A stretch of DNA of 64,000 nt from Listeria monocytogenes (GTDB lineage Bacteria; Bacillota; Bacilli; Lactobacillales; Listeriaceae): NCBI RefSeq assembly GCF_013282665.1, contig NZ_CP054041.1, positions 2,400,001 through 2,464,000 on the forward strand. Reading direction: 5' to 3'. The notes below the pieces were generated by a model. It was not told the DNA's origin. It worked only from the letters and a program-made list of their open reading frames with translations, and did not search any database. Shown piece after piece: positions 26,693 to 41,086 of the stretch; the first letter of the stretch is position 1, and every line of letters starts with the position of its first letter. The translations under genes and the position numbers were made by a program.

Positions 26693-26983
26693 TTATATCT
26701 AATACTCCTATGTGTTTTGTTTTTTTTGTTCATTTTTATGTATTTATGCGTTTATTTTATCATAAATAATATTAAAATAGCGGATAAAACTATTTGTATT
26801 CGATGAGAAATTAGTATTAACAACAAAAATAATCATAAAATAAGGGACGTTTTGAGTTATTTTAAATGTTTTTTTATTTTTTGGTAGAAAACACTTTTGT
26901 AATAGCTAGCTTTTTAGTAGAATAGATAATGGTGGATGGAAAACTTTTCTATCTATGAATAGAATATGAAATTGGAGGCTATT
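26693..26983. other. Divergent AT-rich promoter region between the cassette and pyrH
   Basis: About 290 bases with no reading frame. It must hold the cassette promoter (minus strand; a TATGAT-like -10 near 26756-26765 is possible but its -35 is weak) and the pyrH promoter (a TAGAAT at about 26919-26924 with a weak -35). Neither is strong enough to call. Confidence 0.35.
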
Positions 26984-27712
26984 ATGGATACCCCAGATTA
27001 TAAACGAGTTGTATTAAAATTAAGCGGTGAAGCACTTGCCGGAAATGATGGCTTTGGAATTAACCCGAGCGTGGTCAATTTGATTTCTGCTCAAATCAAA
27101 GAAGTAGTAGAACTAGGAGTAGAGGTGGCTATCGTTGTTGGCGGCGGAAATATCTGGCGCGGTAAACTTGGTAGTGAAATGGGAATGGACCGTGCAGCAG
27201 CAGACCAAATGGGAATGCTTGCGACTATCATGAATTCCTTATCTTTACAAGATTCCCTTGAAAATATTGGAGTAGCAACACGTGTGCAAACTTCTATTGA
27301 TATGCGTCAAATTGCGGAGCCGTACATTCGTCGTAAAGCAATTCGTCATTTAGAAAAAGGTCGTGTCGTTATTTTTGCAGGTGGAACAGGTAACCCGTAT
27401 TTCTCCACAGATACAGCGGCAGCACTAAGAGCGGCTGAAATCGAAGCCGATGTCATCTTAATGGCGAAGAACAATGTCGATGGTGTCTACAATGCTGATC
27501 CAAAACTAGATGAAAATGCGAAAAAATACGAAGAACTATCTTACCTTGATGTAATTAAAGAAGGTTTAGAGGTAATGGATACCACTGCATCATCTCTAAG
27601 TATGGACAATGATATTCCATTAATTGTCTTCTCATTTACAGAACAAGGCAACAATATTAAACGTGTTATTTTAGGTGAAAAAATCGGAACTACTGTTAGG
27701 GGGAAAAAATAA
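26984..27712 (+). CDS. pyrH: UMP kinase PyrH
   Basis: 242 aa. The ATG at 26984 follows attggagg; the in-frame ATG at 26966 has no ribosome-binding site. It is an amino-acid-kinase fold: [41 protein letters not shown] and [12 protein letters not shown] are all UMP-kinase landmarks. It phosphorylates UMP to UDP with ATP as a hexamer, allosterically controlled by GTP and UTP. Its stop overlaps the frr start (taatg). In most Firmicutes pyrH follows rpsB-tsf; here those genes are absent and the six-gene cassette takes the upstream position. Confidence 0.97.
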   Translation: MDTPDYKRVVLKLSGEALAGNDGFGINPSVVNLISAQIKEVVELGVEVAIVVGGGNIWRGKLGSEMGMDRAAADQMGMLATIMNSLSLQDSLENIGVATRVQTSIDMRQIAEPYIRRKAIRHLEKGRVVIFAGGTGNPYFSTDTAAALRAAEIEADVILMAKNNVDGVYNADPKLDENAKKYEELSYLDVIKEGLEVMDTTASSLSMDNDIPLIVFSFTEQGNNIKRVILGEKIGTTVRGKK

Positions 27713-28269
27713 TGAGTAAAGAAGTATTATCAAAATCCAAAGAAAAAATGGAAAAAGCAGAACAAGCGTTAACAAGACAATTAGGCACAATTCGTGCTGG
27801 TCGTGCGAATGCATCTCTACTTGATCGTTTATCAGTAGACTACTACGGAGCAGCTACACCAGTGAATCAAATGGCTTCTATCAGCGTTCCTGAAGCTAGA
27901 ATGTTACTAATTACACCTTACGATAAAACTATTTTAGGTGAAATCGAAAAAGCAATTTTGAAATCAGACCTAGGTTTAACTCCAAATAACGATGGTTCTG
28001 TTCTACGTTTATCTATTCCACAATTAACAGAAGAGCGTCGTAAAGAGTTAGTTAAAGAAGTGAAAAAAGAAGCGGAAGAAGCGAAAGTTGCGGTTCGTAA
28101 CATTCGCCGTGAAGCTAATGAAGAATTAAAAAAATTAGAAAAAAGTGGCGATATCACAGAGGACGATTTGCGCTCTTATGGTGAAGACGTTCAAAAATTA
28201 ACAGATGAAAGCATCAAGAACATCGATAGCATCACGAAAGACAAAGAAGCGGAAATCTTAGAAGTTTAA
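27712..28269 (+). CDS. frr: Ribosome recycling factor
   Basis: 185 aa, the typical length. The start overlaps the pyrH stop by one base (taatg). The N-terminal helix with [14 protein letters not shown], the middle domain ([13 protein letters not shown]) and the long charged helices ([29 protein letters not shown]) define the two-domain RRF. It acts with EF-G to split post-termination ribosomes. A terminator follows. Confidence 0.97.
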   Translation: MSKEVLSKSKEKMEKAEQALTRQLGTIRAGRANASLLDRLSVDYYGAATPVNQMASISVPEARMLLITPYDKTILGEIEKAILKSDLGLTPNNDGSVLRLSIPQLTEERRKELVKEVKKEAEEAKVAVRNIRREANEELKKLEKSGDITEDDLRSYGEDVQKLTDESIKNIDSITKDKEAEILEV

Positions 28270-28324
28270 TTGATACTTTTACAAATAGTAACAAATAGGT
28301 TAAAGACCTTTTAAGTTGAAGTGG

Positions 28325-28368
28325 CATTCCTAATTCTTTCCATATGTGTTGGGTTAGGAATGTTTTTT
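28325..28368 (+). terminator. Terminator after frr
   Basis: The stem cattcctaa / ttaggaatg has a 20-base loop and is followed by six T. Confidence 0.75.
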
Positions 28369-28498
28369 AATGGGCAATTCCATCGCTCTCATGAAACTCT
28401 CATCTGTTCACATGGAATTTTTAGTACATTAATTGATTCTTTTTTGTTATTATAGGTATAGACATGCTCTAAGAAGTGTATCAATTGGAGGATTTATG

Positions 28499-29257
28499 AT
28501 GTTTAAAAAGCTATTTCGACAAGATGAAAATATATTAAATAGTGAACTTTCAGAAGATTTACCGATTCCGCGCCATGTTGCTATCATTATGGATGGTAAT
28601 GGAAGATGGGCGAAGAAACGTTTCTTACCACGCATTGCTGGACATAAAGAAGGTATGGATGTCGTGAAGCGAGTGACACGTTATGCTAATGCAATGGGTA
28701 TCAATGTATTAACGCTCTATGCATTTTCAACTGAAAATTGGAAGCGGCCTACAGATGAAGTGGATTTTTTAATGAAATTACCTGTAGAATTTTTTGACTC
28801 TTTTGTACCAGAGTTGATTGAAGAAAATGTTCGTGTTAATGTGATGGGGTACAGAGAAAATCTACCTGATCATACGATGCGTGCAGTAGAAAAAGCCGTT
28901 GCGGATACAGCACATTGTACAGGTCTTACGCTTAATTTTGCGCTTAACTACGGTGGACGTTCAGAAATTATTACGGCTGCAAAAGAAGCAATGAAAGAGC
29001 TCGAACGTGAAGGCAAAAGTGCAGAAAATCTAACAGAAGAAATGTTAAATGACCATTTGATGAGTAGCGGCTTAGGGGATCCAGACTTGCTGATCCGAAC
29101 AAGCGGTGAACTTAGATTAAGTAACTTTATGCTTTGGCAACTTGCGTATAGCGAGTTTTATTTTACGGATACACATTGGCCTGATTTTTCAAAAGAAGAT
29201 TTTTTACAGGCAATTATTGAATATCAAAACCGGTCACGTCGTTTTGGAGGGCTCTAG
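28499..29257 (+). CDS. uppS: Undecaprenyl diphosphate synthase
   Basis: 252 aa. The ATG at 28499 lies 7 bases after ttggagg; the adjacent ATG at 28496 is the alternative. HVAIIMDGNGRWAKKR contains the catalytic Asp and FPP-binding site; TLYAFSTENWKRP and ALNYGGRSEI follow, with DLLIRTSGELRLSNF near the end. This is the cis-prenyltransferase family pattern. It makes C55 undecaprenyl diphosphate, the lipid carrier for peptidoglycan and teichoic acids. It leads the uppS-cdsA-dxr-rseP-proS-polC run. Confidence 0.96.
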   Translation: MFKKLFRQDENILNSELSEDLPIPRHVAIIMDGNGRWAKKRFLPRIAGHKEGMDVVKRVTRYANAMGINVLTLYAFSTENWKRPTDEVDFLMKLPVEFFDSFVPELIEENVRVNVMGYRENLPDHTMRAVEKAVADTAHCTGLTLNFALNYGGRSEIITAAKEAMKELEREGKSAENLTEEMLNDHLMSSGLGDPDLLIRTSGELRLSNFMLWQLAYSEFYFTDTHWPDFSKEDFLQAIIEYQNRSRRFGGL

Positions 29258-29270
29258 GGAGGAAAAAAGA

Positions 29271-30059
29271 TTGAAAACGAGAATTATTACTGCAGTTGTT
29301 GCGCTTATATTTTTTATTCCATTCGTTGTCTACGGAGGAATTCCATTTGAACTATTAAGTATTTTACTAGCAACGATTGCTTTATATGAAGTACTTGTAA
29401 TGACAAAACAACGAATTTTTTCGATGAATGGGATAATTACTTTACTATTAATGTGGTTAGTTGTCGTGCCAGATAGATATTTGGACTTTTTAGATACACT
29501 GCATATTACTGAAATGGAAGTTATTTTTATTTTAATGGCTTTATTACTTGCTAATACAGTATTTTCACGAAACAAATTCCATTTTGATCAAGTTGGTATC
29601 TGTATGGTTGCCGCTTTTTATACAGGATTTGGTTTTCATTACTTAGCGTTAACTCGTGAAGCTGGATTAATGTATGTACTTTTTGCTTTATTTATTGTTT
29701 GGTCTACTGATACTGGTGCTTATTTTATTGGAAGAGCAATTGGGAAGCATAAATTAGCTCCGAATGTTAGCCCGAACAAAACAGTCGAAGGATTTATCGG
29801 TGGGATTGTATGTGCACTTGTCATTGCTGGAGGCTTTTATTATTTTGCGGAGCTACCAGGAAATATGGCACTCGTACTAGCGCTTTTAGTCTTTCTTTCT
29901 ATTTTTGGACAGCTTGGCGATTTGGTCGAGTCAGCTTTAAAACGCTTCTATGGTGTAAAAGATTCTGGGAAAATCTTACCAGGGCATGGTGGTATTTTAG
30001 ACCGGTTTGATAGCTTGTTGTTCGTTTTACCTCTGCTACATATACTTCAAATTATTTAA
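29271..30059 (+). CDS. cdsA: Phosphatidate cytidylyltransferase CdsA
   Basis: 262 aa from a TTG at 29271, 7 bases after gggagg. It is a polytopic membrane protein with about seven or eight helices. The C-terminal signature [13 protein letters not shown] and [37 protein letters not shown], with the metal-binding aspartates, is complete. It converts phosphatidate and CTP to CDP-diacylglycerol, the branch point to phosphatidylglycerol and cardiolipin. It starts 13 bases after uppS. Confidence 0.95.
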   Translation: MKTRIITAVVALIFFIPFVVYGGIPFELLSILLATIALYEVLVMTKQRIFSMNGIITLLLMWLVVVPDRYLDFLDTLHITEMEVIFILMALLLANTVFSRNKFHFDQVGICMVAAFYTGFGFHYLALTREAGLMYVLFALFIVWSTDTGAYFIGRAIGKHKLAPNVSPNKTVEGFIGGIVCALVIAGGFYYFAELPGNMALVLALLVFLSIFGQLGDLVESALKRFYGVKDSGKILPGHGGILDRFDSLLFVLPLLHILQII

Positions 30060-30073
30060 TTGGAGATGGGATA

Positions 30074-32492
<2,419 letters not shown>

Positions 32493-32531
32493 AAAGAGAT
32501 ACACTAATAAAGGGAAAAAGGGGTGTTTTAA

Positions 32532-34238
<1,707 letters not shown>

Positions 34239-34255
34239 TTTATTGAGCTATTCGT

Positions 34256-34317
34256 GCCAGATGAAACTCCACTCGTTCCTATAAAAAACGAGTTATGAGG
34301 GACATCTGGCTTTTATA
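34256..34317 (+). terminator. Two-tier hairpin terminator between proS and polC
   Basis: The outer stem gccagatg / catctggc and inner stem actcgtt / aacgagt are followed by tttta. It probably limits read-through from the cdsA operon into polC. Confidence 0.7.
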
Positions 34318-34344
34318 AATTTGAATGAAGGGGTGTTATTCGGA

Positions 34345-37300
34345 ATGACTGCGAAAGAGGAAGAAAAACAAGAACGATTTCAGCTGTTAATGACACAAAT
34401 CGGTTTACAAGATGTAACAACCTACGAAGAATTTACAAAAGATGCTAAAATCGAAAAACTAGTTGCCGATAAGAAAAATAAAACATGGCAATTTCATTTA
34501 CATGTTCCACAAATTTTTCCAGCAGCACTTTTCCATATGATGGATGTTGGAATGAAGCGAGCATTCAGCCAAATTGCAGAAACAGAAATGCAAATAGTTC
34601 CAGAAAATCAAACAATCAATGAAGCGCTCATTCAAGATTATTGGAACATCATTGTAGAGCCGATTGGAAAGCAGTCCCCGATGATTGGAAAACTTTTGAT
34701 GGAGCAAAAACCTACATTTAAAGAACCTCATTTTATTGAATTAGCGGTTCATAATGATATGGAAGAAGCAACAATCCAACAACGATTCCAAGCAAAAATC
34801 ATTGAAAGCTATGGAAAAGCTGGTTTCCCGCGTCTGGCAATGAAAATGCATATGCTAGATCAATCTGAAACCGAAGAATACAAAGCTTTTGCACAAGCCA
34901 AACAAGAAGAAGATCAGAAAAAAGCCGCAGAAGCTGTTCAAGTTATGCAAAAACGACAAGCAGAAGGACAAAGTGGCGGTGGAGCAGCTCCATTAACTGG
35001 TCCGTTCCAAATTGGTTACAAAATTAAAGATGAGGAAGAAGTGAAACGTCTTGGTGATATTTACGATGAAGAACGTCGTATTACCGTTCAAGGCTTAATC
35101 TTCGCGACGGAAATTAGAGAGCTACGCAGTGGTCGTAGTTTGTTACAATTCAAAATTACCGACTATACAAGTTCGATGATTATAAAAATGTTTTCTCGTG
35201 ATAACGAGGATGCAGCAATGTTCCAAAACTTGAAAAAAGGTATGTGGGTTAAAGTACGAGGAAGTGTTCAAAATGATACTTTCGTACGGGATTTAATTAT
35301 GATGGCACAAGATGTGAATGAAATTGCTGGAGTAAAACGTCTCGATACAGCGGAAGAAAAACGAGCAGAACTACATCTCCATTCTCCAATGAGTCAAATG
35401 GATGCTACGTCATCTGTAGATTCTCTGTTCAAACAAGCTGCTGATTGGGGGCACAAAGCGATTGCTATTACTGATCACTCTGTCGCGCAATCTTTCCCAG
35501 AAGCATATGGGGCAGGTCAAAAGTATGGCTTGAAAGTTATTTTTGGTATCGAAGCCAATCTAATAGATGATGGTGTTCCAATCGCTTATAACGATCAACA
35601 TATCGCCCTGCAAGATGCAACATATTGCGTATTTGATGTGGAGACAACAGGATTGTCCGCTGTTTACGATACGATTATCGAACTTGCTGGCGTAAAAATG
35701 AAGAATGGCGAAATTATCGATAAATTTGAAGCCTTTATTGACCCTGGTCACCCGCTTTCTGCAACTACCATTAATCTAACTGGTATTACAGATGATATGG
35801 TCAAAGGTTCTGATCCAATTGATGTAGTTTTAAAACGATTTAAAGAATGGAGTGGCGATGACATTCTTGTGGCTCACAACGCTTCATTTGACATGGGCTT
35901 TATTAACACGGCTTATGAAAAAGTTGGACTAGAAAAGGCAGAAAATGCGGTTGTCGATACATTAGAATTAGCTCGTTTTCTTTATCCACATTTTAAAAAT
36001 CACCGCTTGAATACCTTAACCAAGAAATTCAATATTATTCTTGAACAACATCACCGAGCTGTTTTTGATGCGGAAGCTACAGCATATTTGGCTTGGAAGT
36101 TAATTAAAGATGCAAAAGAAATGCACGATATTGATTTCCATGATTCTCTAAATGATTATATGGGAGAAGGCGATGCATACAAACGTGCGCGACCATTCCA
36201 TGCGACGATTTATGCACAAACAGCCGTTGGTTTGAAGAATCTTTTCAAATTAATTACGATGTCGAATATTAATTACTTTTACCGGGTACCTCGTATTCCT
36301 CGCTCACAGCTAAAGAAATTACGTGAAGGTTTAATAATTGGAACTGCTTGTAGCCAAGGAGAACTATTTGAAGCAATGATGCAAAAAGGGATGCAAGCGG
36401 CAGAAAAAGTAGCAGAATTCTATGATTTCATTGAAGTTCAACCGAAGCCAGTCTATGCACCGCTGATTGAGCGGGAACTTGTTCGTGATGAAAAAGCGCT
36501 AGAAGAAATATTGAAAAATATTGTTCGTGTTGGTGAAAAAACTGGAAAACCAGTTGTTGCAACTGGTAACGTCCATTACAAAGACCCAGTGGATAAAATT
36601 TATCGGAAAATCTTGATTCATTCGCAAGGTGGAGCTAACCCTCTAAATCGTGCTGAATTACCAGATGTCCATTTCCGCACAACAGATGAAATGTTGAAAG
36701 AATTCGCTTTCCTCGGTGAAGAAAAAGCAAAAGAAATTGTTGTAACGAATTCGAATTTAGTGGTTGATTGGATGGAAGATCTTAAACCAATCAAAGACGA
36801 ATTATACACACCGAAGATTGATGGCGCAGAAGATGAAGTTCGGAATATGAGTTATGAAATGGCGCACCAATTGTACGGTGAGAATTTACCGGAAATCGTG
36901 GAAGCTCGACTTGAAAAAGAACTGAAAAGTATTATTGGCCACGGATTTGCGGTTATTTATCTTATTTCACATAAACTGGTTAAGAAATCGCTTGTAGATG
37001 GCTATCTCGTAGGTTCGCGGGGGTCGGTCGGTTCTTCTTTCGTTGCTACAATGACAGAAATTACCGAAGTAAACCCACTTCCACCGCATTATCTTTGTCC
37101 GAATTGTAAGGCTTCTGAGTTCTTTGATGATGGTTCAGTTGGTTCGGGTTTTGACTTACCTGATAAAGATTGCCCACACTGCGGAACCGCTTATCAAAAA
37201 GAAGGACAAGATATTCCATTTGAAACTTTCTTAGGATTTAAAGGTGATAAAGTACCCGATATCGATTTGAACTTCTCAGGAGATTATCAACCGGTAGCCC

Positions 37301-38676
37301 ATGCTTATACAAAAGAAATTTTTGGTGAGGACTACGTTTTCCGTGCGGGGACGATTGGTACTGTTGCAGAGAAAACCGCTTTTGGTTATGTTCGAAATTA
37401 TGAGCGCGATATGAATATGACTATTCGCGGGGCAGAAATTGATCGACTAGTAGCCGGTTGTACAGGCGTTAAACGTACTACTGGTCAGCATCCAGGTGGT
37501 ATTATCGTTATTCCTGATTATATGGATGTATACGATTTTACACCGGTACAGTTCCCAGCAGATGCCACGGACTCGGAATGGAAAACGACCCATTTTGACT
37601 TCCACTCGATTCATGATAATGTATTAAAACTCGATATACTTGGACACGATGATCCGACTGCTATCCGGATGTTACAGGATTTAAGCGGTATTGATCCAAA
37701 AACAATCCCAACCGATGACCCAGATGTAATGAAACTTTTTGGGTCGACTGAGTCACTTGGTGTTAAACCAGCAGACATTGATTCCAAAACAGGGACGCTC
37801 GGAATTCCCGAATTTGGGACGCGTTTCGTACGACAAATGTTAGAACAAACAAAGCCAACCACGTTTTCTGAGCTAGTCCAAATCTCTGGTCTTTCCCATG
37901 GGACGGATGTCTGGCTTGGAAATGCAGAAGAATTAATCAAAAACAAAACCTGCGAACTGCCAGATGTAATTGGTTGTCGTGATGATATTATGGTTTTCCT
38001 AATTTATCAAGGACTCGAAAGCTCGTTAGCCTTTAAAATTATGGAGTCTGTGCGTAAAGGTAAAGGGTTAACAGATGAAATGGAAGAAGCGATGATGGCG
38101 AATAAAGTGCCGCTTTGGTACATTGAATCATGTAAAAAAATCAAGTACATGTTCCCGAAAGCCCATGCAGCTGCTTACGTTTTGATGGCTGTACGGATTG
38201 CTTATTTCAAAGTACATTATCCACTTTACTTCTATGCGACTTATTTCACCGTTCGTGCGGATGATTTTGATTTAACATCGATGGTAAACGGAAAAGAAGC
38301 CGTGAAAGCAACGATGAAAGAAGTAAATGATAAAGGGATGGAAGCTTCAACCAAAGAGAAAAACTTATTAACTGTTCTAGAAATTGCGAATGAAATGCTT
38401 GCTCGCGGTTTCCATTTCCAAAAAGTCGATTTATACAAATCGTCTGCGGATGAATTCCTGATTGATGGAGATTCGCTTATTCCGCCGTTTAACGCGATTC
38501 CGAGCCTTGGAACAAACGTAGCGAAACAAATTGTAGCTGCACGCGAAAATGGGGAATTTTTATCCAAAGAAGACTTACAACAACGAGGAAAAGTATCCAA
38601 AACAATCATCCAGTACATGGATGATCAAGGATGTTTGGAAGGATTGCCTGATCAAAATCAGTTGTCGCTATTCTAA
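34345..38676 (+). CDS. polC: DNA polymerase III PolC, Gram-positive replicative polymerase
   Basis: 1443 aa. The ATG at 34345 is chosen (aaggggtg upstream); GTG 34333 and TTG 34321 in the same frame are less likely. An N-terminal domain and OB domain (about 230-325) precede a PHP domain ([11 protein letters not shown]...) that is interrupted by a DnaQ-type 3'-5' exonuclease starting CVFDVETTG (Asp431, Glu433). The polymerase core includes [11 protein letters not shown], and a zinc-binding CPNC...CPHC motif sits near 917-945. A helix-hairpin-helix tail ends with a clamp-binding QLSLF. It synthesises the leading and lagging strands. Confidence 0.97.
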   Translation: MTAKEEEKQERFQLLMTQIGLQDVTTYEEFTKDAKIEKLVADKKNKTWQFHLHVPQIFPAALFHMMDVGMKRAFSQIAETEMQIVPENQTINEALIQDYWNIIVEPIGKQSPMIGKLLMEQKPTFKEPHFIELAVHNDMEEATIQQRFQAKIIESYGKAGFPRLAMKMHMLDQSETEEYKAFAQAKQEEDQKKAAEAVQVMQKRQAEGQSGGGAAPLTGPFQIGYKIKDEEEVKRLGDIYDEERRITVQGLIFATEIRELRSGRSLLQFKITDYTSSMIIKMFSRDNEDAAMFQNLKKGMWVKVRGSVQNDTFVRDLIMMAQDVNEIAGVKRLDTAEEKRAELHLHSPMSQMDATSSVDSLFKQAADWGHKAIAITDHSVAQSFPEAYGAGQKYGLKVIFGIEANLIDDGVPIAYNDQHIALQDATYCVFDVETTGLSAVYDTIIELAGVKMKNGEIIDKFEAFIDPGHPLSATTINLTGITDDMVKGSDPIDVVLKRFKEWSGDDILVAHNASFDMGFINTAYEKVGLEKAENAVVDTLELARFLYPHFKNHRLNTLTKKFNIILEQHHRAVFDAEATAYLAWKLIKDAKEMHDIDFHDSLNDYMGEGDAYKRARPFHATIYAQTAVGLKNLFKLITMSNINYFYRVPRIPRSQLKKLREGLIIGTACSQGELFEAMMQKGMQAAEKVAEFYDFIEVQPKPVYAPLIERELVRDEKALEEILKNIVRVGEKTGKPVVATGNVHYKDPVDKIYRKILIHSQGGANPLNRAELPDVHFRTTDEMLKEFAFLGEEKAKEIVVTNSNLVVDWMEDLKPIKDELYTPKIDGAEDEVRNMSYEMAHQLYGENLPEIVEARLEKELKSIIGHGFAVIYLISHKLVKKSLVDGYLVGSRGSVGSSFVATMTEITEVNPLPPHYLCPNCKASEFFDDGSVGSGFDLPDKDCPHCGTAYQKEGQDIPFETFLGFKGDKVPDIDLNFSGDYQPVAHAYTKEIFGEDYVFRAGTIGTVAEKTAFGYVRNYERDMNMTIRGAEIDRLVAGCTGVKRTTGQHPGGIIVIPDYMDVYDFTPVQFPADATDSEWKTTHFDFHSIHDNVLKLDILGHDDPTAIRMLQDLSGIDPKTIPTDDPDVMKLFGSTESLGVKPADIDSKTGTLGIPEFGTRFVRQMLEQTKPTTFSELVQISGLSHGTDVWLGNAEELIKNKTCELPDVIGCRDDIMVFLIYQGLESSLAFKIMESVRKGKGLTDEMEEAMMANKVPLWYIESCKKIKYMFPKAHAAAYVLMAVRIAYFKVHYPLYFYATYFTVRADDFDLTSMVNGKEAVKATMKEVNDKGMEASTKEKNLLTVLEIANEMLARGFHFQKVDLYKSSADEFLIDGDSLIPPFNAIPSLGTNVAKQIVAARENGEFLSKEDLQQRGKVSKTIIQYMDDQGCLEGLPDQNQLSLF

Positions 38677-38747
38677 AAATGGGCAAAACTTGCTTGTAGT
38701 CACAATTTGTGATAAACTTATTTAAGAAATACTACGATAACTCAGCC

Positions 38748-38771
38748 AAGCGTGGGCCAATGCCCACGCTT
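38748..38771 (+). promoter_or_regulatory. Perfect hairpin in the rimP-nusA operon leader
   Basis: A 10-bp perfect stem (aagcgtgggc / gcccacgctt) with a CAAT loop is followed by tcgtttt. It lies 87 bases before rimP. A weak promoter (TTGCTT, 17 bases, TAAACT) precedes it at about 38691-38719, so it falls within the leader. It could be a terminator or attenuator of the nusA operon. Confidence 0.55.
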
Positions 38772-38857
38772 TCGTTTTGCAAATCTGTCAAAGAGTCACC
38801 TGTGGCAGAAGTAGGGGACGAATTAGCTGGAAAAGCGTATCTCTTAAGGAGGCTGAA

Positions 38858-39325
38858 ATGAGTAAAGTACTAGAACAAGTAGAAGCAATTGTTGCGCCAA
38901 TCACGGACGAACTTCAACTAGAACTCGTAGATATTGTCTTTGAAAAAGAAGGCCCAAATTGGTTTTTACGAATTTTTATTGACAAAGATGGTGGCGTAGA
39001 TATCGATGAATGCGCAGCCGTGAGCGAAAAAGTTAGTGAGAAAATGGACGAAAATGATCCCATTACACAAAACTACTTTTTAGAAGTATCTTCACCTGGT
39101 GCTGAACGTCCACTGAAGAAAGAGCAAGATTTTGAAAATGCGGTAAGTAAATATGTTCACGTCACTTCCTATGAGCCAATTGACGGTCGTAAAATGTGGG
39201 AAGGAACGCTTGTTAGTTATGACGGCACAACACTCGTTATTACTATCACGGATAAAACACGCAAAATCACTTGTGAAATTCCTAAAGACAAAGTAGCCAA
39301 AGCAAGACTTGCAATTCAATTTTAA
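38858..39325 (+). CDS. rimP: Ribosome maturation factor RimP
   Basis: 155 aa. The ATG at 38858 follows taaggagg; longer frames lack a ribosome-binding site. The N-terminal RimP domain includes [29 protein letters not shown] and [18 protein letters not shown], and the C-terminal SH3-like domain contains the GTLVSYD strand. It assists 30S subunit assembly. It is the first gene of the conserved rimP-nusA-rnpM-ylxQ-infB-ylxP-rbfA operon. Confidence 0.95.
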   Translation: MSKVLEQVEAIVAPITDELQLELVDIVFEKEGPNWFLRIFIDKDGGVDIDECAAVSEKVSEKMDENDPITQNYFLEVSSPGAERPLKKEQDFENAVSKYVHVTSYEPIDGRKMWEGTLVSYDGTTLVITITDKTRKITCEIPKDKVAKARLAIQF

Positions 39326-39354
39326 AAAGCAAAAAATAAGGAGCTGAATAAAAA

Positions 39355-40473
39355 ATGAGCACAGAATTATTAGATGCTCTTCATGTGTTAGAACATGATA
39401 AAGGTATTTCAAGAGAGGTTTTAGTAGAAGCAATTGAAGCTGCTCTTACATCCGCATATAAAAGAAACTTCAAAGATGCACAAAACGTACGCGTAGATTT
39501 AAATATGGAAAACGGTTCTATCCGTGTTTTAGCTAGAAAAGAAGCAGTAGAACAAGTATTTGATTCTCGTCTTGAAATCTCTATGGAAGAAGCACACAAA
39601 CTGAATCCAGTATACAAACCAGGTGACGTAGTGGAGCTTGAAGTAACGCCAAAAGATTTTGGACGTATTGCAGCTCAAACAGCAAAACAAGTTGTGACGC
39701 AACGTGTTCGTGAAGCGGAACGTGGCATCATTTACGATGAATTTATCGACCGTGAAGACGACATTATGACTGGTATCGTTGAGCGTCAAGATTCTCGTTT
39801 TATCTATGTAAACCTTGGTAAAATCGAAGCTATCTTGTCTCAAAACGAACAAATGCCAAACGAAACTTATCATGCACATGATCGCATCAAAGTATATTTA
39901 ACAAAAGTAGAGAAAACGACAAAAGGGCCACAAATTTTTGTATCCCGTACACATCCTGGATTACTGAAGCGTCTTTTTGAAATGGAAGTTCCAGAAATCT
40001 ATGATGGTGTTGTAGAAATCAAATCTGTTGCACGTGAAGCGGGAGATCGTTCAAAAATCTCTGTCTACACAGCAAATGAAGAAGTTGATCCAGTTGGCGC
40101 ATGTGTCGGACCAAAAGGTGCACGTGTCCAAACAATCGTCAATGAACTTAAAGGTGAAAAAATTGATATCGTGGAATGGTCAGAAGATCCTTTCACATTC
40201 GTAGCTAATGCACTTAGCCCTTCCAAAGTGTTAGATGTTATTGTGAACGAAGCAGACCAAGCAACAACGGTAATCGTACCAGACTATCAGTTATCACTAG
40301 CAATTGGTAAACGTGGTCAAAACGCTCGTTTAGCAGCAAAACTAACTGGTTGGAAAATTGATATTAAAAGTGAAACAGTTGCAACTGAGCTAGGCATCTA
40401 CCCTCGTAATAACGTAGAAACGCCAGAAGTGGAAGAAGTAGAGAGCGAAACTTTTACAGAAGATGAAGAGTAA
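39355..40473 (+). CDS. nusA: Transcription factor NusA
   Basis: 372 aa, the short Firmicute form without the C-terminal acidic repeats of E. coli. The N-terminal RNA-polymerase-binding domain is followed by an S1 domain (about 130-200, TGIVERQDSRFIYVNL) and two KH domains (DPVGACVGPKGARVQTIV and LAIGKRGQNARLAAKL). An acidic tail ends the protein. It modulates pausing, termination and antitermination. It starts 29 bases after rimP. Confidence 0.96.
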   Translation: MSTELLDALHVLEHDKGISREVLVEAIEAALTSAYKRNFKDAQNVRVDLNMENGSIRVLARKEAVEQVFDSRLEISMEEAHKLNPVYKPGDVVELEVTPKDFGRIAAQTAKQVVTQRVREAERGIIYDEFIDREDDIMTGIVERQDSRFIYVNLGKIEAILSQNEQMPNETYHAHDRIKVYLTKVEKTTKGPQIFVSRTHPGLLKRLFEMEVPEIYDGVVEIKSVAREAGDRSKISVYTANEEVDPVGACVGPKGARVQTIVNELKGEKIDIVEWSEDPFTFVANALSPSKVLDVIVNEADQATTVIVPDYQLSLAIGKRGQNARLAAKLTGWKIDIKSETVATELGIYPRNNVETPEVEEVESETFTEDEE

Positions 40474-40487
40474 AAAGGAGAATTATC

Positions 40488-40772
40488 ATGCGTAATAAAA
40501 AAATCCCCCTTCGAAAATGTATTATTACCGGTGAACGCTTGCCAAAAGGCGAACTTCTTCGTATTGCGTATTCGAAAGACGGAGCGCTTACGATAGATCC
40601 TACAGGCAAAGCACCTGGACGTGGTTTCTACATTGTTAAAAGTGTAGAAGCATGTGAAAAAGCGAAAAAGAAAAACGCTATTTTTCACCAACTAAAAATG
40701 CCGGAACAAGAGTCCTTTTATGATGAGTTAATTACTTATGTGAAGTCTCTCGAGGAACCAACGAATGGATAA
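40488..40772 (+). CDS. rnpM: RNase P modulator RnpM (YlxR)
   Basis: 94 aa from the ATG at 40488 (aaaggag upstream). The YlxR fold shows KIPLRKCIITGERLPKGELLRIAYSKDG and GRGFYIVKSVEACEKAKKKNAI; the RGxY-type loop is the RNA-binding signature. Recent work in Bacillus named it RnpM because it binds RNase P RNA (from memory). It overlaps ylxQ by 8 bases. Confidence 0.9.
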   Translation: MRNKKIPLRKCIITGERLPKGELLRIAYSKDGALTIDPTGKAPGRGFYIVKSVEACEKAKKKNAIFHQLKMPEQESFYDELITYVKSLEEPTNG

Positions 40773-41064
40773 AAAAGCACTTTCCTTATTAGGCCTCGCT
40801 AACCGAGCACGTAAAATTACCACTGGTGAAGAATTAGTACTAAAAGCAGTTAGAAATGGGAAAGCAAAAATGGTTCTCATTTCAGAAGATATATCCGAAA
40901 AAACCGAGAAAACAATCCGCAACAAGTGTGAATACTACAATGTTGTCGTGAAAAAAGCCGGTACCCGGGAAATGATAGGGGGTGCAATCGGCAAAGACAC
41001 ACGTGCAATCGTTGCAATACTTGATAAAGGATTTGCTATTAAATTAGCAGAATTACTCGGTTGA
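40765..41064 (+). CDS. ylxQ: YlxQ, L7Ae/L30e-family RNA-binding protein
   Basis: 99 aa, overlapping rnpM by 8 bases. The L7Ae fold is recognisable: [37 protein letters not shown], then [19 protein letters not shown]. Family members bind kink-turn RNA. The precise role in Listeria is unknown; position in the nusA-infB operon suggests ribosome or RNA metabolism. Confidence 0.9.
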   Translation: MDKKALSLLGLANRARKITTGEELVLKAVRNGKAKMVLISEDISEKTEKTIRNKCEYYNVVVKKAGTREMIGGAIGKDTRAIVAILDKGFAIKLAELLG

Positions 41065-41086
41065 ATCTTATACGGAGGTGTACGAC

